A stretch of DNA of 64,000 bases from CBDDKU01 sp965230375 (GCA_965230375.1 CBDDKU010000015.1:1-64000); one strand, 5' to 3'. Counted from the stretch's first letter, positions 45,244 through 52,382 are shown. Notes: a model not told the origin generated them from the letters alone. Numbers and translations: made by a program.

Positions 45244-45429
45244 TTAAGAGAAGGCAGCTATCAGAAACTCTTTAAGGGTTTCGAAGTAGTCAACTTCAAT
45301 TAGCAATCTTACTAGAGCACCTATGATCTTTGGCGGATGTAGGTGCTTTTCTTTTGAGACTTGTTTTGAATCCTTAGCACGTTCATCGTAAGATAAAACG
45401 ATCGTGATCTGGATTTTGAAAACTTTCAA
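45244..45429 (-). CDS. Small protein in front of a terminator
   Basis: A 61-codon frame (MKVFKIQITIVLSYDERAKDSKQVSKEKHLHPPKIIGALVRLLIEVDYFETLKEFLIAAFS). A beta-strand-like N-terminus, charged middle and amphipathic C-terminal helix. The immediate intrinsic terminator supports transcription on this strand. No family recognised; it could be an antirepressor or copy-control protein of the element. Confidence 0.5.
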   Translation of the reverse strand: MKVFKIQITIVLSYDERAKDSKQVSKEKHLHPPKIIGALVRLLIEVDYFETLKEFLIAAFS

Positions 45430-45654
45430 ATCATAAAGAAAATTTTTGTAGCGTCTCGTTTGACACTATTACAAAAATAGCCACATAATAGGTACTACAA
45501 GTCCTTGTTGATAAGAATTGATAAGTCCAATTCGACCCAGCTCAGATCGGCTCAATTCACCCCTGTTTGCGTAGTTTTCAACAGTCCTTTGCATGATTCT
45601 AATTTTCTGTAGGCTCCACCTGTCTATTACAACACTACTTTTTTGTTTAAAGAA

Positions 45655-45761
45655 GTAGTGGTGAAGTGGTGAATTTTCTCCAAAGGCCTTTGTTGCTGCC
45701 TTTTCGAGCTGCACCACTTTTTTATTTCAAAGTGGTGCACTAGTGGTGCAAGTGGTGAATC
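45655..45761. repeat. Iteron-like AGTGGTG repeats (left cluster)
   Basis: AGTGGTGAAGTGGTGAAT at 45656-45673, CACCACTTT at 45712-45720 (inverted), AAAGTGGTGCAC at 45730-45741 and AGTGGTGCAAGTGGTGAATC at 45742-45761. Spacing of the paired units is 8-9 bases, close to one helical turn, as for iterons bound by a replication protein. Confidence 0.6.
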
Positions 45762-45817
45762 AAAAAACAGAAAACGCCTGAAAAGGCCGTCATCTTTGCC
45801 TTGCAACTGTACCACAG

Positions 45818-46090
45818 ATGACGATTGAACACACCTACGGCAGGAAGCTTGAGCATTACATACGAGACTTTATGTCCAAAAAAGCAACCGTAGCTGCAGT
45901 GAGCAATGAGCGAATTTTACTCGCCTTCCAGGAAAGCCTGGGCGAAGACTTTAACAAGCTCGATAGACGCAACCTGCAGAGACGGATTAGGCGAACGCTC
46001 AAGTTTTACGAGATCATAGGTCGAGTTCGTTCTACCATCCAGGTACACCCCATTCGAAAAACGGCTTATTACACCTACCTATGGATCTAA
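45818..46090 (+). CDS. Small basic protein downstream of the iterons
   Basis: A 90-residue, Arg/Lys-rich helical protein (MTIEHTYGRKLEHYIRDFMSKKATVAAV, NKLDRRNLQRRIRRTLKFYEIIGRVRSTIQ). Probably DNA-binding given charge and position just after the repeats. No signal or helix for the membrane. Overlaps the next gene by 10 bases; first gene of the rightward packaging operon. Family unknown. Confidence 0.6.
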   Translation: MTIEHTYGRKLEHYIRDFMSKKATVAAVSNERILLAFQESLGEDFNKLDRRNLQRRIRRTLKFYEIIGRVRSTIQVHPIRKTAYYTYLWI

Positions 46091-46356
46091 AATCGATTCT
46101 AAAGTTCTTACCTAAAGAGCAATTAAAGCAGCTAATTCGCGAGAAGCTGCCCCATGGACTCGAATCACTTTTCGGGTTTGTTCAACGACACTATGCCGAT
46201 CAACCCGTGAAGGTCGATCATATTCAGATCAGAAAGGCGGTCGATGGTCGCGTTTACCTGCAAGTCATAGATACAGACGGCGATATTGTGGACACGCATA
46301 CCTCCGATCACTTGGCTAACCTTCTTTGTGAAATCGACTTAAACAATCTATCCTAA
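46081..46356 (+). CDS. Small prophage protein
   Basis: A 91-residue protein (MDLKSILKFLPKEQLKQLIREKLPHGLESLFGFVQRHYADQPVKVDHIQIRKAVDGRVYLQVIDTDGDIVDTHTSDHLANLLCEIDL). The N-terminal helices are amphipathic; the second half is a beta hairpin with DTDGDIVD. Overlaps both neighbours (10 and 1 bases). Function unknown. Confidence 0.6.
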   Translation: MDLKSILKFLPKEQLKQLIREKLPHGLESLFGFVQRHYADQPVKVDHIQIRKAVDGRVYLQVIDTDGDIVDTHTSDHLANLLCEIDLNNLS

Positions 46357-46991
46357 TGGCAGGCGAGAACGACAAAGTAGATTTTGACGCGATAGGCGAT
46401 GAGCTGGCCGAAGAAAAGCAAAGCACTGGTGGAAATGACGCTAACTATGACGCTGGCAAAGAGTCTGATATAGTTTTCGAAGATGAAATTAACGGAGCAG
46501 GCGATGAACCCACACCAAAGGCAGATCCCAAAGGAACTAACCTATCGAAAAGCACGATAAGCGATGCTTCTGGCGTGGCCGCTAAGAATGTTATCGGCAT
46601 TTTTGATTTGGTGCAGAGTCAAGGTGGTGGGCTCATTGCTGGCTTAGATCCAACCATACTCAAGTACAAAGATTATCAGCGCGCCGATATGGAAAAGGCA
46701 TTGAAAGCTACGCTTGAGTACTATTCAGTGACCGTGGATCTCACTCCGGCAATAGAACTAGGCTTTGCATTCTCGTTCGCTACCCTCATAAACTGGAAAG
46801 CGGCCTTCGCTGATAAGAAGGAGCGTAAAGCGCAAAAGGCCAAAGAAGCTGCCGAAGCGTTTGCCAAAGCTGAAAAAGAAAGACAGGAAAAACCTGTTCA
46901 AGCTGTACCGATTGCAGGTGCCAGGAAGGAAGAAACGAGCGATAAGGAAAAGTCGGAAAAGGCCGAAAAAACTAACCAAAGCGACGATTAA
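46356..46991 (+). CDS. Acidic protein with internal hydrophobic segment, upstream of the packaging ATPase
   Basis: A 211-residue protein. The N-terminal ~70 residues are acidic and low-complexity (DFDAIGDELAEEKQSTGGNDANYDAGKESDIVFEDEIN). A moderately hydrophobic segment near 127-147 (LTPAIELGFAFSFATLINWKAAF) is followed by a long Lys/Glu/Ala-rich helix to the end. Proteins with one hydrophobic segment and charged tails are common in internal-membrane phages; this could be a membrane or scaffold-like component. No family recognised. Its gene ends 2 bases before the ATPase. Confidence 0.6.
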   Translation: MAGENDKVDFDAIGDELAEEKQSTGGNDANYDAGKESDIVFEDEINGAGDEPTPKADPKGTNLSKSTISDASGVAAKNVIGIFDLVQSQGGGLIAGLDPTILKYKDYQRADMEKALKATLEYYSVTVDLTPAIELGFAFSFATLINWKAAFADKKERKAQKAKEAAEAFAKAEKERQEKPVQAVPIAGARKEETSDKEKSEKAEKTNQSDD

Positions 46992-46993
46992 CT

Positions 46994-47659
46994 ATGCCTA
47001 GAACCGCACAAATAAACATCTTAGTTGGTGGGCGTGGTACTGGTAAGACTACGGCCATCAAGAAAATGATCGCTAAACAGGAGCGAGCACTGATCTTTCC
47101 GGCAAATGACCTTGATCCAGCTTGGAAAGATTATGAGCGAATTACGCCTATTCGGGGATGGAGAAAGGATCCACGCGACATGAAAGGAGAGAAGCGGATC
47201 TATGTTCACGGCTTCAAAGACTACAACTCTTGGAAAGGGCATAAAGTAGTGGACTTGCGCGGTATGAGTAGCGACGAGAAAAAGGCACTCTACCATGAAG
47301 TGATAGACGTGAACAACTTCCGAAACGGTGTAATTGTGACCGACGATATGAAGAACTACATTGCTTCAAAAGGCCAAATTCCCAACGAATTGGAGCAAGC
47401 CCTGGGTAATTCACGTCACACGGCCACCGATTTCCTTTTTGCCTGTCACGCACTCAATCTGATCAACGGGCAGATCTACACCTTTGCCAATAACATCTTC
47501 CTATTCAGGTCGGCATTGGCACCAAACAAAAGCGTACGGGATAAAGTGGGGGATGAGCGATTCCTGGAACTCGAAGCCATGTTTAAGCGGGTGAATCAGA
47601 TCGGCTCTGAAAAGGGCGACAATCCACACTATTGCGAACGATTTAATGTCACAATCTGA
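46994..47659 (+). CDS. Packaging ATPase (A32/FtsK-HerA-like)
   Basis: A 221-residue P-loop ATPase. Walker A is GGRGTGKTT (12-20) after an INILV strand. Walker B is GVIVTDD (112-118), and GNSRHTATDFLFACHALNLIN near 138-158 carries an Arg (141) and a Gln/His-type sensor region. Length and motif spacing fit the genome-packaging ATPases of PRD1/PM2/FLiP-like viruses (A32-like, FtsK-HerA superfamily) or the related Zot group of filamentous phages. No membrane helix is present, unlike Zot, which favours packaging of an icosahedral virion. Packing next to small capsid and membrane genes agrees. Confidence 0.75.
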   Translation: MPRTAQINILVGGRGTGKTTAIKKMIAKQERALIFPANDLDPAWKDYERITPIRGWRKDPRDMKGEKRIYVHGFKDYNSWKGHKVVDLRGMSSDEKKALYHEVIDVNNFRNGVIVTDDMKNYIASKGQIPNELEQALGNSRHTATDFLFACHALNLINGQIYTFANNIFLFRSALAPNKSVRDKVGDERFLELEAMFKRVNQIGSEKGDNPHYCERFNVTI

Positions 47660-47841
47660 TGGCAGCCTACAAACCCCATATTTTCGTTGTCAATCCACGT
47701 CGTAGGACTATCAAGTGTAAGTACTGCGAAGCCAAGAAGTACGCTGAGCGGCCTATTTCAGATTCCGACTTTATGGATTTTGTAGAAGACTTTCGAGCGG
47801 CTCATGCTGGCTGCCTGGCAGCGTCACAAAGCGGAGAGTAA
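47659..47841 (+). CDS. Small cysteine-containing protein
   Basis: A 60-residue protein overlapping the ATPase stop by one base. FVVNPRRRTIKCKYCEAKKYAERPISDSDFMDFVEDFRAAHAGC shows a CxxC pair (KCKYCEAKK) and a later His/Cys (AHAGC), suggesting a small zinc-binding knuckle. Might be a DNA-binding partner of the ATPase. Last rightward gene before the leftward accessory cassette. Confidence 0.6.
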   Translation: MAAYKPHIFVVNPRRRTIKCKYCEAKKYAERPISDSDFMDFVEDFRAAHAGCLAASQSGE

Positions 47842-47849
47842 AAGCAAAA

Positions 47850-48599
47850 TCAGTCTTCATACTTTTGATTTGTAACACCTTTCTTAATCACTAAATCATT
47901 TAATTCTTTGATAAGTCCATTATAGCCAGCAAAGAATGAGTTCAAATTCCCTGTATCGAATAATAATTGTCTCAAAGCTTCATTTCTAATGTTTGAAACA
48001 TTCTGATCAACTCTAGTTATCGTCTTATCATTTAGTCGGTCTAGACCATTTTTAGTGATATCGGTTGAAATATTTCTATGATACATAGAACCTTCCCTTT
48101 CAAATTTTTGCTTTGCATTTTCGTTTGTATTCGAGATTACTTTCTTGATTTCGTTTTCCACACCTTTTAGTTCATTGATCCGTGCGGAAAATTTACTATG
48201 CAACCGCCATAGTTCATGATTATCTTGTAATAATTCTTTGTAAGCAGCACCTTCATTTTGAACTTTTAATCTGTAATTTTCCTTCTCAGCAAGTTTTACT
48301 CCTCGTTCAGAAAAATACTCTTGCTGTATAATCGATATCAATCCAGTCAACCTACTCAAGGCAACTGTGATTATATAAATCAAGGCTCCATATAATAATG
48401 GAGCCCAAAGAAAGTGCCAAGTGCTTCCGTAGGCAAAAAAGTGAGCAAGTCTATGATTTAGAGTTATTGAACTATCAAAAATCAGCTGGGCCCAAGCGTC
48501 AAAATTGTGTATAAGCCAAGCCGCTGAGAAGCTTCCTATTATCGGATTCTTTGCTCGGCTATTAATTGTTTCAGCCAATGGAGTAACAAGATTTTCCAT
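47850..48599 (-). CDS. Two-helix membrane protein of the accessory cassette
   Basis: A 249-residue protein. TETINSRAKNPIIGSFSAAWLIHNFDAW near the N-terminus is followed by hydrophobic segments at about 20-40 and 62-85 (FLWAPLLYGALIYIITVALSRL), and then a cytosolic coiled-coil-like C-terminus. This two-helix plus coiled-coil layout resembles small toxic effector or sensor proteins. Family not recognised. Transcribed leftward as the last gene of a five-gene cassette that interrupts the rightward virion genes. Confidence 0.65.
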   Translation of the reverse strand: MENLVTPLAETINSRAKNPIIGSFSAAWLIHNFDAWAQLIFDSSITLNHRLAHFFAYGSTWHFLWAPLLYGALIYIITVALSRLTGLISIIQQEYFSERGVKLAEKENYRLKVQNEGAAYKELLQDNHELWRLHSKFSARINELKGVENEIKKVISNTNENAKQKFEREGSMYHRNISTDITKNGLDRLNDKTITRVDQNVSNIRNEALRQLLFDTGNLNSFFAGYNGLIKELNDLVIKKGVTNQKYED

Positions 48600-48673
48600 G
48601 AAATTTGGTGTTTGAGTTATCCAACTGACTTATTCAGGTGAAATCTGGAACGGAAGTGCTCTATCAATTAAAA

Positions 48674-48799
48674 TTAATCTTTTTCCTTGGGTGGGGGCGG
48701 GGGTGGGGGATCCTTGAATTTAGGGAGTTGACTTTCACCAAGATCTGTCCTTCCTTTCTCATCGGGTGCAGGGTTATAAGTGATCCTTTTTTTTGACAT
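48674..48799 (-). CDS. Polyproline microprotein next to the SLATT gene
   Basis: A 41-residue frame, MSKKRITYNPAPDEKGRTD followed by LGESQLPKFKDPPPPPPPKEKD and TAA. The start is 11 bases after the SLATT stop. The composition (basic N-terminus, seven-proline run, charged end) is not random, and the spacing fits an operon. No family can be named. It could be a small binding partner or a substrate of the neighbouring membrane proteins. Confidence 0.6.
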   Translation of the reverse strand: MSKKRITYNPAPDEKGRTDLGESQLPKFKDPPPPPPPKEKD

Positions 48800-48810
48800 A
48801 ATCTTTCACT

Positions 48811-49302
48811 TTAGAATGAGAGTTTAAAATAGTCAATAGAATGGTTACGAGCAAATTTCGACATCCTTCTAAAATGTGTTATATCGAGATCCGAATATTC
48901 ATGATGCAGCTCATTTCCTTTTTTCACCAGCTCATAAAATCTATTCGACATTGATGAAGACTTATTTTTTCCATCTTCAAATTCAAACCAAAGCTTTTCT
49001 AATTCCAAGAAGTAGTTACATTGTTTTGAGTAGTAATCGTTGAGCTTTTTGAGATCCTGATCGGACATAATAAAAAAAGGAGCAATTAACTTAATCAAGC
49101 TGATTCCTCCAGTAATAATACATGCTAATACGGCGTAATTTGGGTGATCAGCTATCCATCCCACAATTCCAGATCCAGAACAAACAAGAATTGTAATATT
49201 GATCCACTTTTGAAGAGTAACTTGAAAACGGGAATAGAGTCTTACGTACTCAATATCATGCTTGGTTTGAGTTAGTTCCGACCAGATTCTTTTTCTTATC
49301 AT
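48811..49302 (-). CDS. SLATT-like two-helix membrane protein
   Basis: A 163-residue protein: an N-terminal amphipathic region (ELTQTKHDIEYVRLYSRFQVTLQKW), two adjacent transmembrane helices (about 33-52 and 57-77: INITILVCSGSGIVGWIA, YAVLACIITGGISLIKLIAPFF), then a long charged helix (DLKKLNDYYSKQCNYFLELEKLWFEFEDG). That is the SLATT (SMODS-associated two-TM) topology. SLATT proteins are predicted pore-forming effectors in cyclic-nucleotide and related defence systems. No nucleotidyltransferase is adjacent, so the trigger here is unknown. Confidence 0.65.
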   Translation of the reverse strand: MIRKRIWSELTQTKHDIEYVRLYSRFQVTLQKWINITILVCSGSGIVGWIADHPNYAVLACIITGGISLIKLIAPFFIMSDQDLKKLNDYYSKQCNYFLELEKLWFEFEDGKNKSSSMSNRFYELVKKGNELHHEYSDLDITHFRRMSKFARNHSIDYFKLSF

Positions 49303-49340
49303 TGACTTATCATCGCTATGGTTTTACTTCCATACAATAC

Positions 49341-50453
49341 CTAATCCAACGGAGGTAAATTTTTATCAATTCTTTTCGCATTAGAGTGGGCCAATGCTCT
49401 ACCAACCGATGTAATTTGAACTCCATAAGGAATGCTATCCCACCACAACTTTAACTTACTTAAACTTGGATATTCATCCCATTTATTCATAAACCGGTTA
49501 ATAATTGTATTTCTTAAACTCGTACTTTTCTTGTTAAGATCAAAGATTGATTCTAACGCCTTTATTTGTGATTTGTCTATCTCGAATTTGATTTTTTGAA
49601 CCGGTCTTCCATCTTTATTAGGAACGGGATACTCAAAAGAAAGGCTATGCAATTGAACTTTATTTACCACATTGATTCTGAGATAGCCAGGGTTTAATTC
49701 ATGCTCGACTAGTATATTTTCAGGAATTACATGAGCTCTTAAAATCTCAAGTACGAGTTGATGATTTTTAGAATTCGATTCTATGCCTACATCTATATAG
49801 CCATTCAGAATTTCTGGATAATACTGCTTTAAGGTTTTGAGCTTACCTGATGGATTTATTCGAATAGCGTCTAATATATCTAAATGATCCAGCCATTGCA
49901 TACCAGTGGGAAGATCTCTATCGGTCAAAATGCTAAAAAACATGTCTAATTTTTCGAGGCCCTTTGAGATGTTGCCTTCAGCTGGGGTCAATGAAAAAAG
50001 CACATGGAAGGCTGTTAACCCAATCAAAGCTTCATCAGATATCTCATCGACTATTTCCACTGCGCGACTAATACCTGCACGAGTAACTCTATTTTCTCCT
50101 TTTTGAAAACGATGTATTAGTAGCTCTGATAAAAGATCATAATCCGCAGGTCTTTCGGTTGAAGCCGCCGTCTTTTGAGCCTCTACCAGTAAAATCTGAA
50201 AACCTGGGTCAGCAAAGGCTTCGAGGGCACCGTCAATTGCTTCCATTTTGGGCATTAATCGATTCTCAAATTCATTTATTCTTGCCCCGGCAAGTTGAAA
50301 TGCTTCTTGAGAATGTTCTTTTATGCTTTGAGCCATCATTTCTTTACATATCTCTCTAGCTCTTTTCTCAGTAATTCCAACCTTGACAACAAATTTCTCA
50401 GTTTGAATTTGTTGAGATCCTTCTCCTCCTTTTTGACTTTGTCTACTTCCCAT
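49341..50453 (-). CDS. LPO_1073/Vpar_1526-like protein
   Basis: A 370-residue soluble protein. It begins MGSRQSQKGGEGSQQIQTEKFVVKVGITEKRAREICKEMM and continues as a largely helical domain (EAFQLAGARINEFENRLMPKMEAIDGALEAFADPGFQ) with a C-terminal alpha/beta part. The Q-x-Q-K-x-G-x-S-x-x-I-Q start is a pattern I associate with the LPO_1073/Vpar_1526 family, found in accessory regions and of unknown function. A related motif (KQKQNAGDNANQIQIGG) closes the upstream-encoded 82-residue protein. Overlaps that gene by 11 bases. Confidence 0.55.
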   Translation of the reverse strand: MGSRQSQKGGEGSQQIQTEKFVVKVGITEKRAREICKEMMAQSIKEHSQEAFQLAGARINEFENRLMPKMEAIDGALEAFADPGFQILLVEAQKTAASTERPADYDLLSELLIHRFQKGENRVTRAGISRAVEIVDEISDEALIGLTAFHVLFSLTPAEGNISKGLEKLDMFFSILTDRDLPTGMQWLDHLDILDAIRINPSGKLKTLKQYYPEILNGYIDVGIESNSKNHQLVLEILRAHVIPENILVEHELNPGYLRINVVNKVQLHSLSFEYPVPNKDGRPVQKIKFEIDKSQIKALESIFDLNKKSTSLRNTIINRFMNKWDEYPSLSKLKLWWDSIPYGVQITSVGRALAHSNAKRIDKNLPPLD

Positions 50454-50691
50454 TATCTCCTCCTATTTGAATTTGGTTCGCATTATCTCCAGCATTCTGC
50501 TTTTGTTTGATTGAAACTTTCTTTTTGATTCCAATTCTGTACCCAGCTGTACCACCAGTAATTAAACCAAAAATGAAAATAAAGATAGCCGTGCCTAAGC
50601 CGTCAAAAAACCACTCCATAACATCGGTATTCTCGCAACTACATGAATTGAAAGATGAAGTAATTAATAACAAGAGAAATGTTCGTCTCAT
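50443..50691 (-). CDS. Small membrane protein, first gene of the leftward cassette
   Basis: An 82-residue protein with a hydrophobic N-terminus (MRRTFLLLLITSSFNSCSCENTD, possibly a signal or lipoprotein signal with Cys near 17-19), a second helix (GTAIFIFIFGLITGGTAGYRIGI) and the tail KQKQNAGDNANQIQIGGDNGK. The tail motif recurs in degenerate form in the next gene and in the AbiTii-like protein at 60425. First gene of the five-gene leftward unit. Confidence 0.55.
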   Translation of the reverse strand: MRRTFLLLLITSSFNSCSCENTDVMEWFFDGLGTAIFIFIFGLITGGTAGYRIGIKKKVSIKQKQNAGDNANQIQIGGDNGK

Positions 50692-50836
50692 CCAGGTTGT
50701 CTTTTCGTTCTCCTTAAAAGTATGAAAATCTGGGACATACTGTCAAGTACCATATTCAGGCTATTGCATTTCCCATTTATTTGCAAGAACTTTTGTCCTG
50801 GTTAATGATTGCCTATTAAACCACCCGTTAGGGTAA

Positions 50837-50916
50837 TGTCGGATAGGCGGGGGACTGCAAGAGTTCTAACAGACAATGATAGCTATCATACTAGGTTGGG
50901 AGCGACCTATCCGACA
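50837..50916. ncRNA. Structured element, copy 1 of 3
   Basis: Outer 11-bp helix TGTCGGATAGG / CCTATCCGACA. Just inside is CG, then a hairpin GGGAC - loop TGCAAGA - GTTCT (with two G-U type pairs), a second palindromic hairpin ATGAT-AGCT-ATCAT, and the conserved AGCGA immediately before the closing strand. Three-way-junction geometry. Strand cannot be fixed. Confidence 0.6.
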
Positions 50917-51045
50917 CTAACACCTTCTATTTCAACCCTTATCGATTGGAATTTCCCTTCTCTGGTCTTGTTCACCCCAATTTTTTTTAGCATCTTAAAG
51001 CGATGATATTGGTAGCGGTAAACGCTGTAAAAATGGATAGGTAAG

Positions 51046-51121
51046 GTCGGATAGGCGTAGAACTGCAAGTGTTCTAAAAGTATTGATCGCGTAAATATAG
51101 GTGAGTAGCGACCTATCCGAC
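51046..51121. ncRNA. Structured element, copy 2 of 3
   Basis: Outer helix GTCGGATAGG / CCTATCCGAC. Inner hairpin TAGAAC - TGCAAGT - GTTCTA, a second weaker stem region (TATT / AATA), and AGCGA before the closing strand. The hairpin arms differ from copies 1 and 3 but remain paired. Confidence 0.6.
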
Positions 51122-51231
51122 ACTTATCCTTTTTCTCCCATTTGCAAATCCCACTTTTTTCAAGCATTTTTGAAATGCGAAACGATTAGAACATCTGTGA
51201 GCATTACACAGAGTTTCTTTTTTAAAACATA

Positions 51232-51305
51232 CCGGATAGGCGTAGGGTTGTAAGTACCCTAAACCGAAAGCTCACGCTCTTGTCGTTTCGCAGCGACCTA
51301 TCCGG
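51232..51305. ncRNA. Structured element, copy 3 of 3
   Basis: Outer helix CCGGATAGG / CCTATCCGG. Inner hairpin TAGGGT - TGTAAGT - ACCCTA, a second stem CGAAA / TTTCG, and AGCGA before the closing strand. The outermost pair changed from T-A/A-T to C-G, a compensatory change. The next gene starts 20 bases later. Confidence 0.6.
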
Positions 51306-51324
51306 GCTTTAAAAACTATTTGTT

Positions 51325-51594
51325 ATGCGAAACGACAAGAATAGTGCAGCTTCAGCTAGTATGGCTGATCACCCCTATGTAGCAGGGGCAAATGAAAACG
51401 GGCAACTCAGAGAGTTGGCCCTGGAAGAAATCAAGGGGCAGATTCCGCACATGTTGCGAACAATCGAAATGCTCACGCTAAGTTACCTGGGTAGCGAAAT
51501 GTGTGATGTTGCCGATCAACATGAGCGGGCTCATGTAGCCCAAGGCGTAGGCGATCTCAACGCCTTGCTTCGCCATCTCCAATTGGGGTTTTAG
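51325..51594 (+). CDS. Small prophage protein upstream of the capsid gene
   Basis: An 89-residue soluble protein (MRNDKNSAASASMADHPYVAGANENGQLRELALEEIKGQIPHMLRTIEMLTLSYLGSEMCDVADQHERAHVAQGVGDLNALLRHLQLGF), Ala-rich N-terminus, then helices. No family recognised. First gene of the virion block, 20 bases after the third structured element and followed by a long hairpin. Confidence 0.6.
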   Translation: MRNDKNSAASASMADHPYVAGANENGQLRELALEEIKGQIPHMLRTIEMLTLSYLGSEMCDVADQHERAHVAQGVGDLNALLRHLQLGF

Positions 51595-51611
51595 AAATCA
51601 TCAAATAAAAG

Positions 51612-51655
51612 ATAAGGACGGCCATTTGGTGTAGGTACCATTTGGCCGTCCTTAT
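51612..51655 (+). terminator. Long hairpin between 51325 gene and the capsid gene
   Basis: Perfect inverted repeat ATAAGGACGGCCA / TGGCCGTCCTTAT around an inner stem TGGT / ACCA. No T-tract of note follows (ATTGTATT), so it may act as attenuator, processing site or mRNA stabiliser instead of a full terminator. Confidence 0.6.
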
Positions 51656-51680
51656 TGTATTCGCTTTCAAGTCGATGGAA

Positions 51681-51707
51681 GTTTGTGAATCGAATTTATT
51701 CACAAAC
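51681..51707 (+). promoter_or_regulatory. Inverted repeat directly before the capsid start
   Basis: GTTTGTGAAT - 7 bases - ATTCACAAAC, a perfect 10-bp inverted repeat ending 11 bases before the capsid ATG. It could be an operator or a 5'-UTR hairpin protecting a highly expressed mRNA. Confidence 0.55.
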
Positions 51708-51718
51708 CAAAATTTGAC

Positions 51719-52354
51719 ATGAAAATCAAACAAGATATGACGGTGGCTCCGGTGTCAACACGCCGCGCTGCTCCTGCACCTGCAGGTAGACGCACATCTT
51801 CTACTGATCGCTCAGCAGAGGGTGTAGCTCGTGAAATTGAAAGGGAAGTGTCTGTTTTTGCTTCTCCATCCGAAGGGTTTAATGGTGTGGCAAACATTGG
51901 ATCTCCTTCGTTAAAAGCAAACTTCGTAAACCTGACACTGGATAACAGTGGTGGTGGTGCGGATGCACTTTTTATCATTGGTGACCCAACGGGTACCATC
52001 GAAGCAGTTTCTAAACTGACTCTTTCTGATGCCGTGCCGTCTTCTGGTGCTACGGCCGGATTCAAAGAAATGTGCCGTGAAGGGTACGTTATCAACCGGA
52101 TCCTATACCAAACGTCCTCTGACCCGGCTCAGTTCGGAAAAGATGTATTGGAAGCATACGCCGATGTAAATGGCGCTTATGCCACCATGCCTGTAAACAT
52201 CTTCGGGGCCAAGCGTCCAAACAACGAAGATCCGAACCTTTTGGTACTCGATTTCCCTGGTGGAATGGTCTTGAACACCAAAAAGGCAATCATCTGGACT
52301 GTGGCTGCAGGTGAAACTGTAACGCTTTCTGTTGGCTTCGCTGCTGCTGGCTAA
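51719..52354 (+). CDS. Candidate major capsid protein (short beta-rich)
   Basis: A 211-residue protein with a flexible basic, Pro/Ala/Arg/Ser-rich N-terminus (about 1-45) followed by strand-rich sequence: SLKANFVNLTLDNSGGGADALFIIGD, IEAVSKLTLSD, YVINRILYQTSSDPAQF, NLLVLDFPGGMVLNTKKAIIWTVAAGETVTLSVGF. No helix for the membrane, no enzyme motif. It is set apart by its own upstream hairpins and a terminator, as expected for the most abundant virion protein. At about 165 structured residues it fits a single jelly roll better than the double jelly roll (usually over 250 residues) of PM2/FLiP. Call is from position and composition. Confidence 0.55.
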   Translation: MKIKQDMTVAPVSTRRAAPAPAGRRTSSTDRSAEGVAREIEREVSVFASPSEGFNGVANIGSPSLKANFVNLTLDNSGGGADALFIIGDPTGTIEAVSKLTLSDAVPSSGATAGFKEMCREGYVINRILYQTSSDPAQFGKDVLEAYADVNGAYATMPVNIFGAKRPNNEDPNLLVLDFPGGMVLNTKKAIIWTVAAGETVTLSVGFAAAG

Positions 52355-52382
52355 TTCTCTAAATCTCAATTGTAAAAGGGGA

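Larger units (their letters stand above)
44941..45817. other. Non-coding block with small minus-strand gene, terminator and iterons (candidate origin)
   Basis: An 877-base stretch downstream of the helicase. It contains a 61-codon minus-strand frame ending at a strong terminator (45219-45240) and a cluster of AGTGGTG-type repeats (45655-45761). The repeats recur at 61845-61868 near the right end. No plus-strand gene is supported. Helicase-adjacent repeats suggest the prophage replication origin. Confidence 0.55.

Noticed and set aside
45469..45815. Minus-strand ORFs across the iterons (82 and 62 codons)
   Set aside because: The sequence is dominated by translated CACCACTT repeats and has no terminator or family; a remnant of a primase cannot be excluded but is not supported.
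50837..51305. CRISPR array
   Set aside because: Three units of about 75 bases with 110-130-base spacers that are partly similar to each other; the repeats are three-way-junction-like, not short direct repeats, and no cas gene is near.
51719..52354. Calling this a double jelly-roll capsid of the PM2/FLiP type
   Set aside because: The structured part is only about 165 residues, too short for two jelly rolls; only a general capsid call is made.
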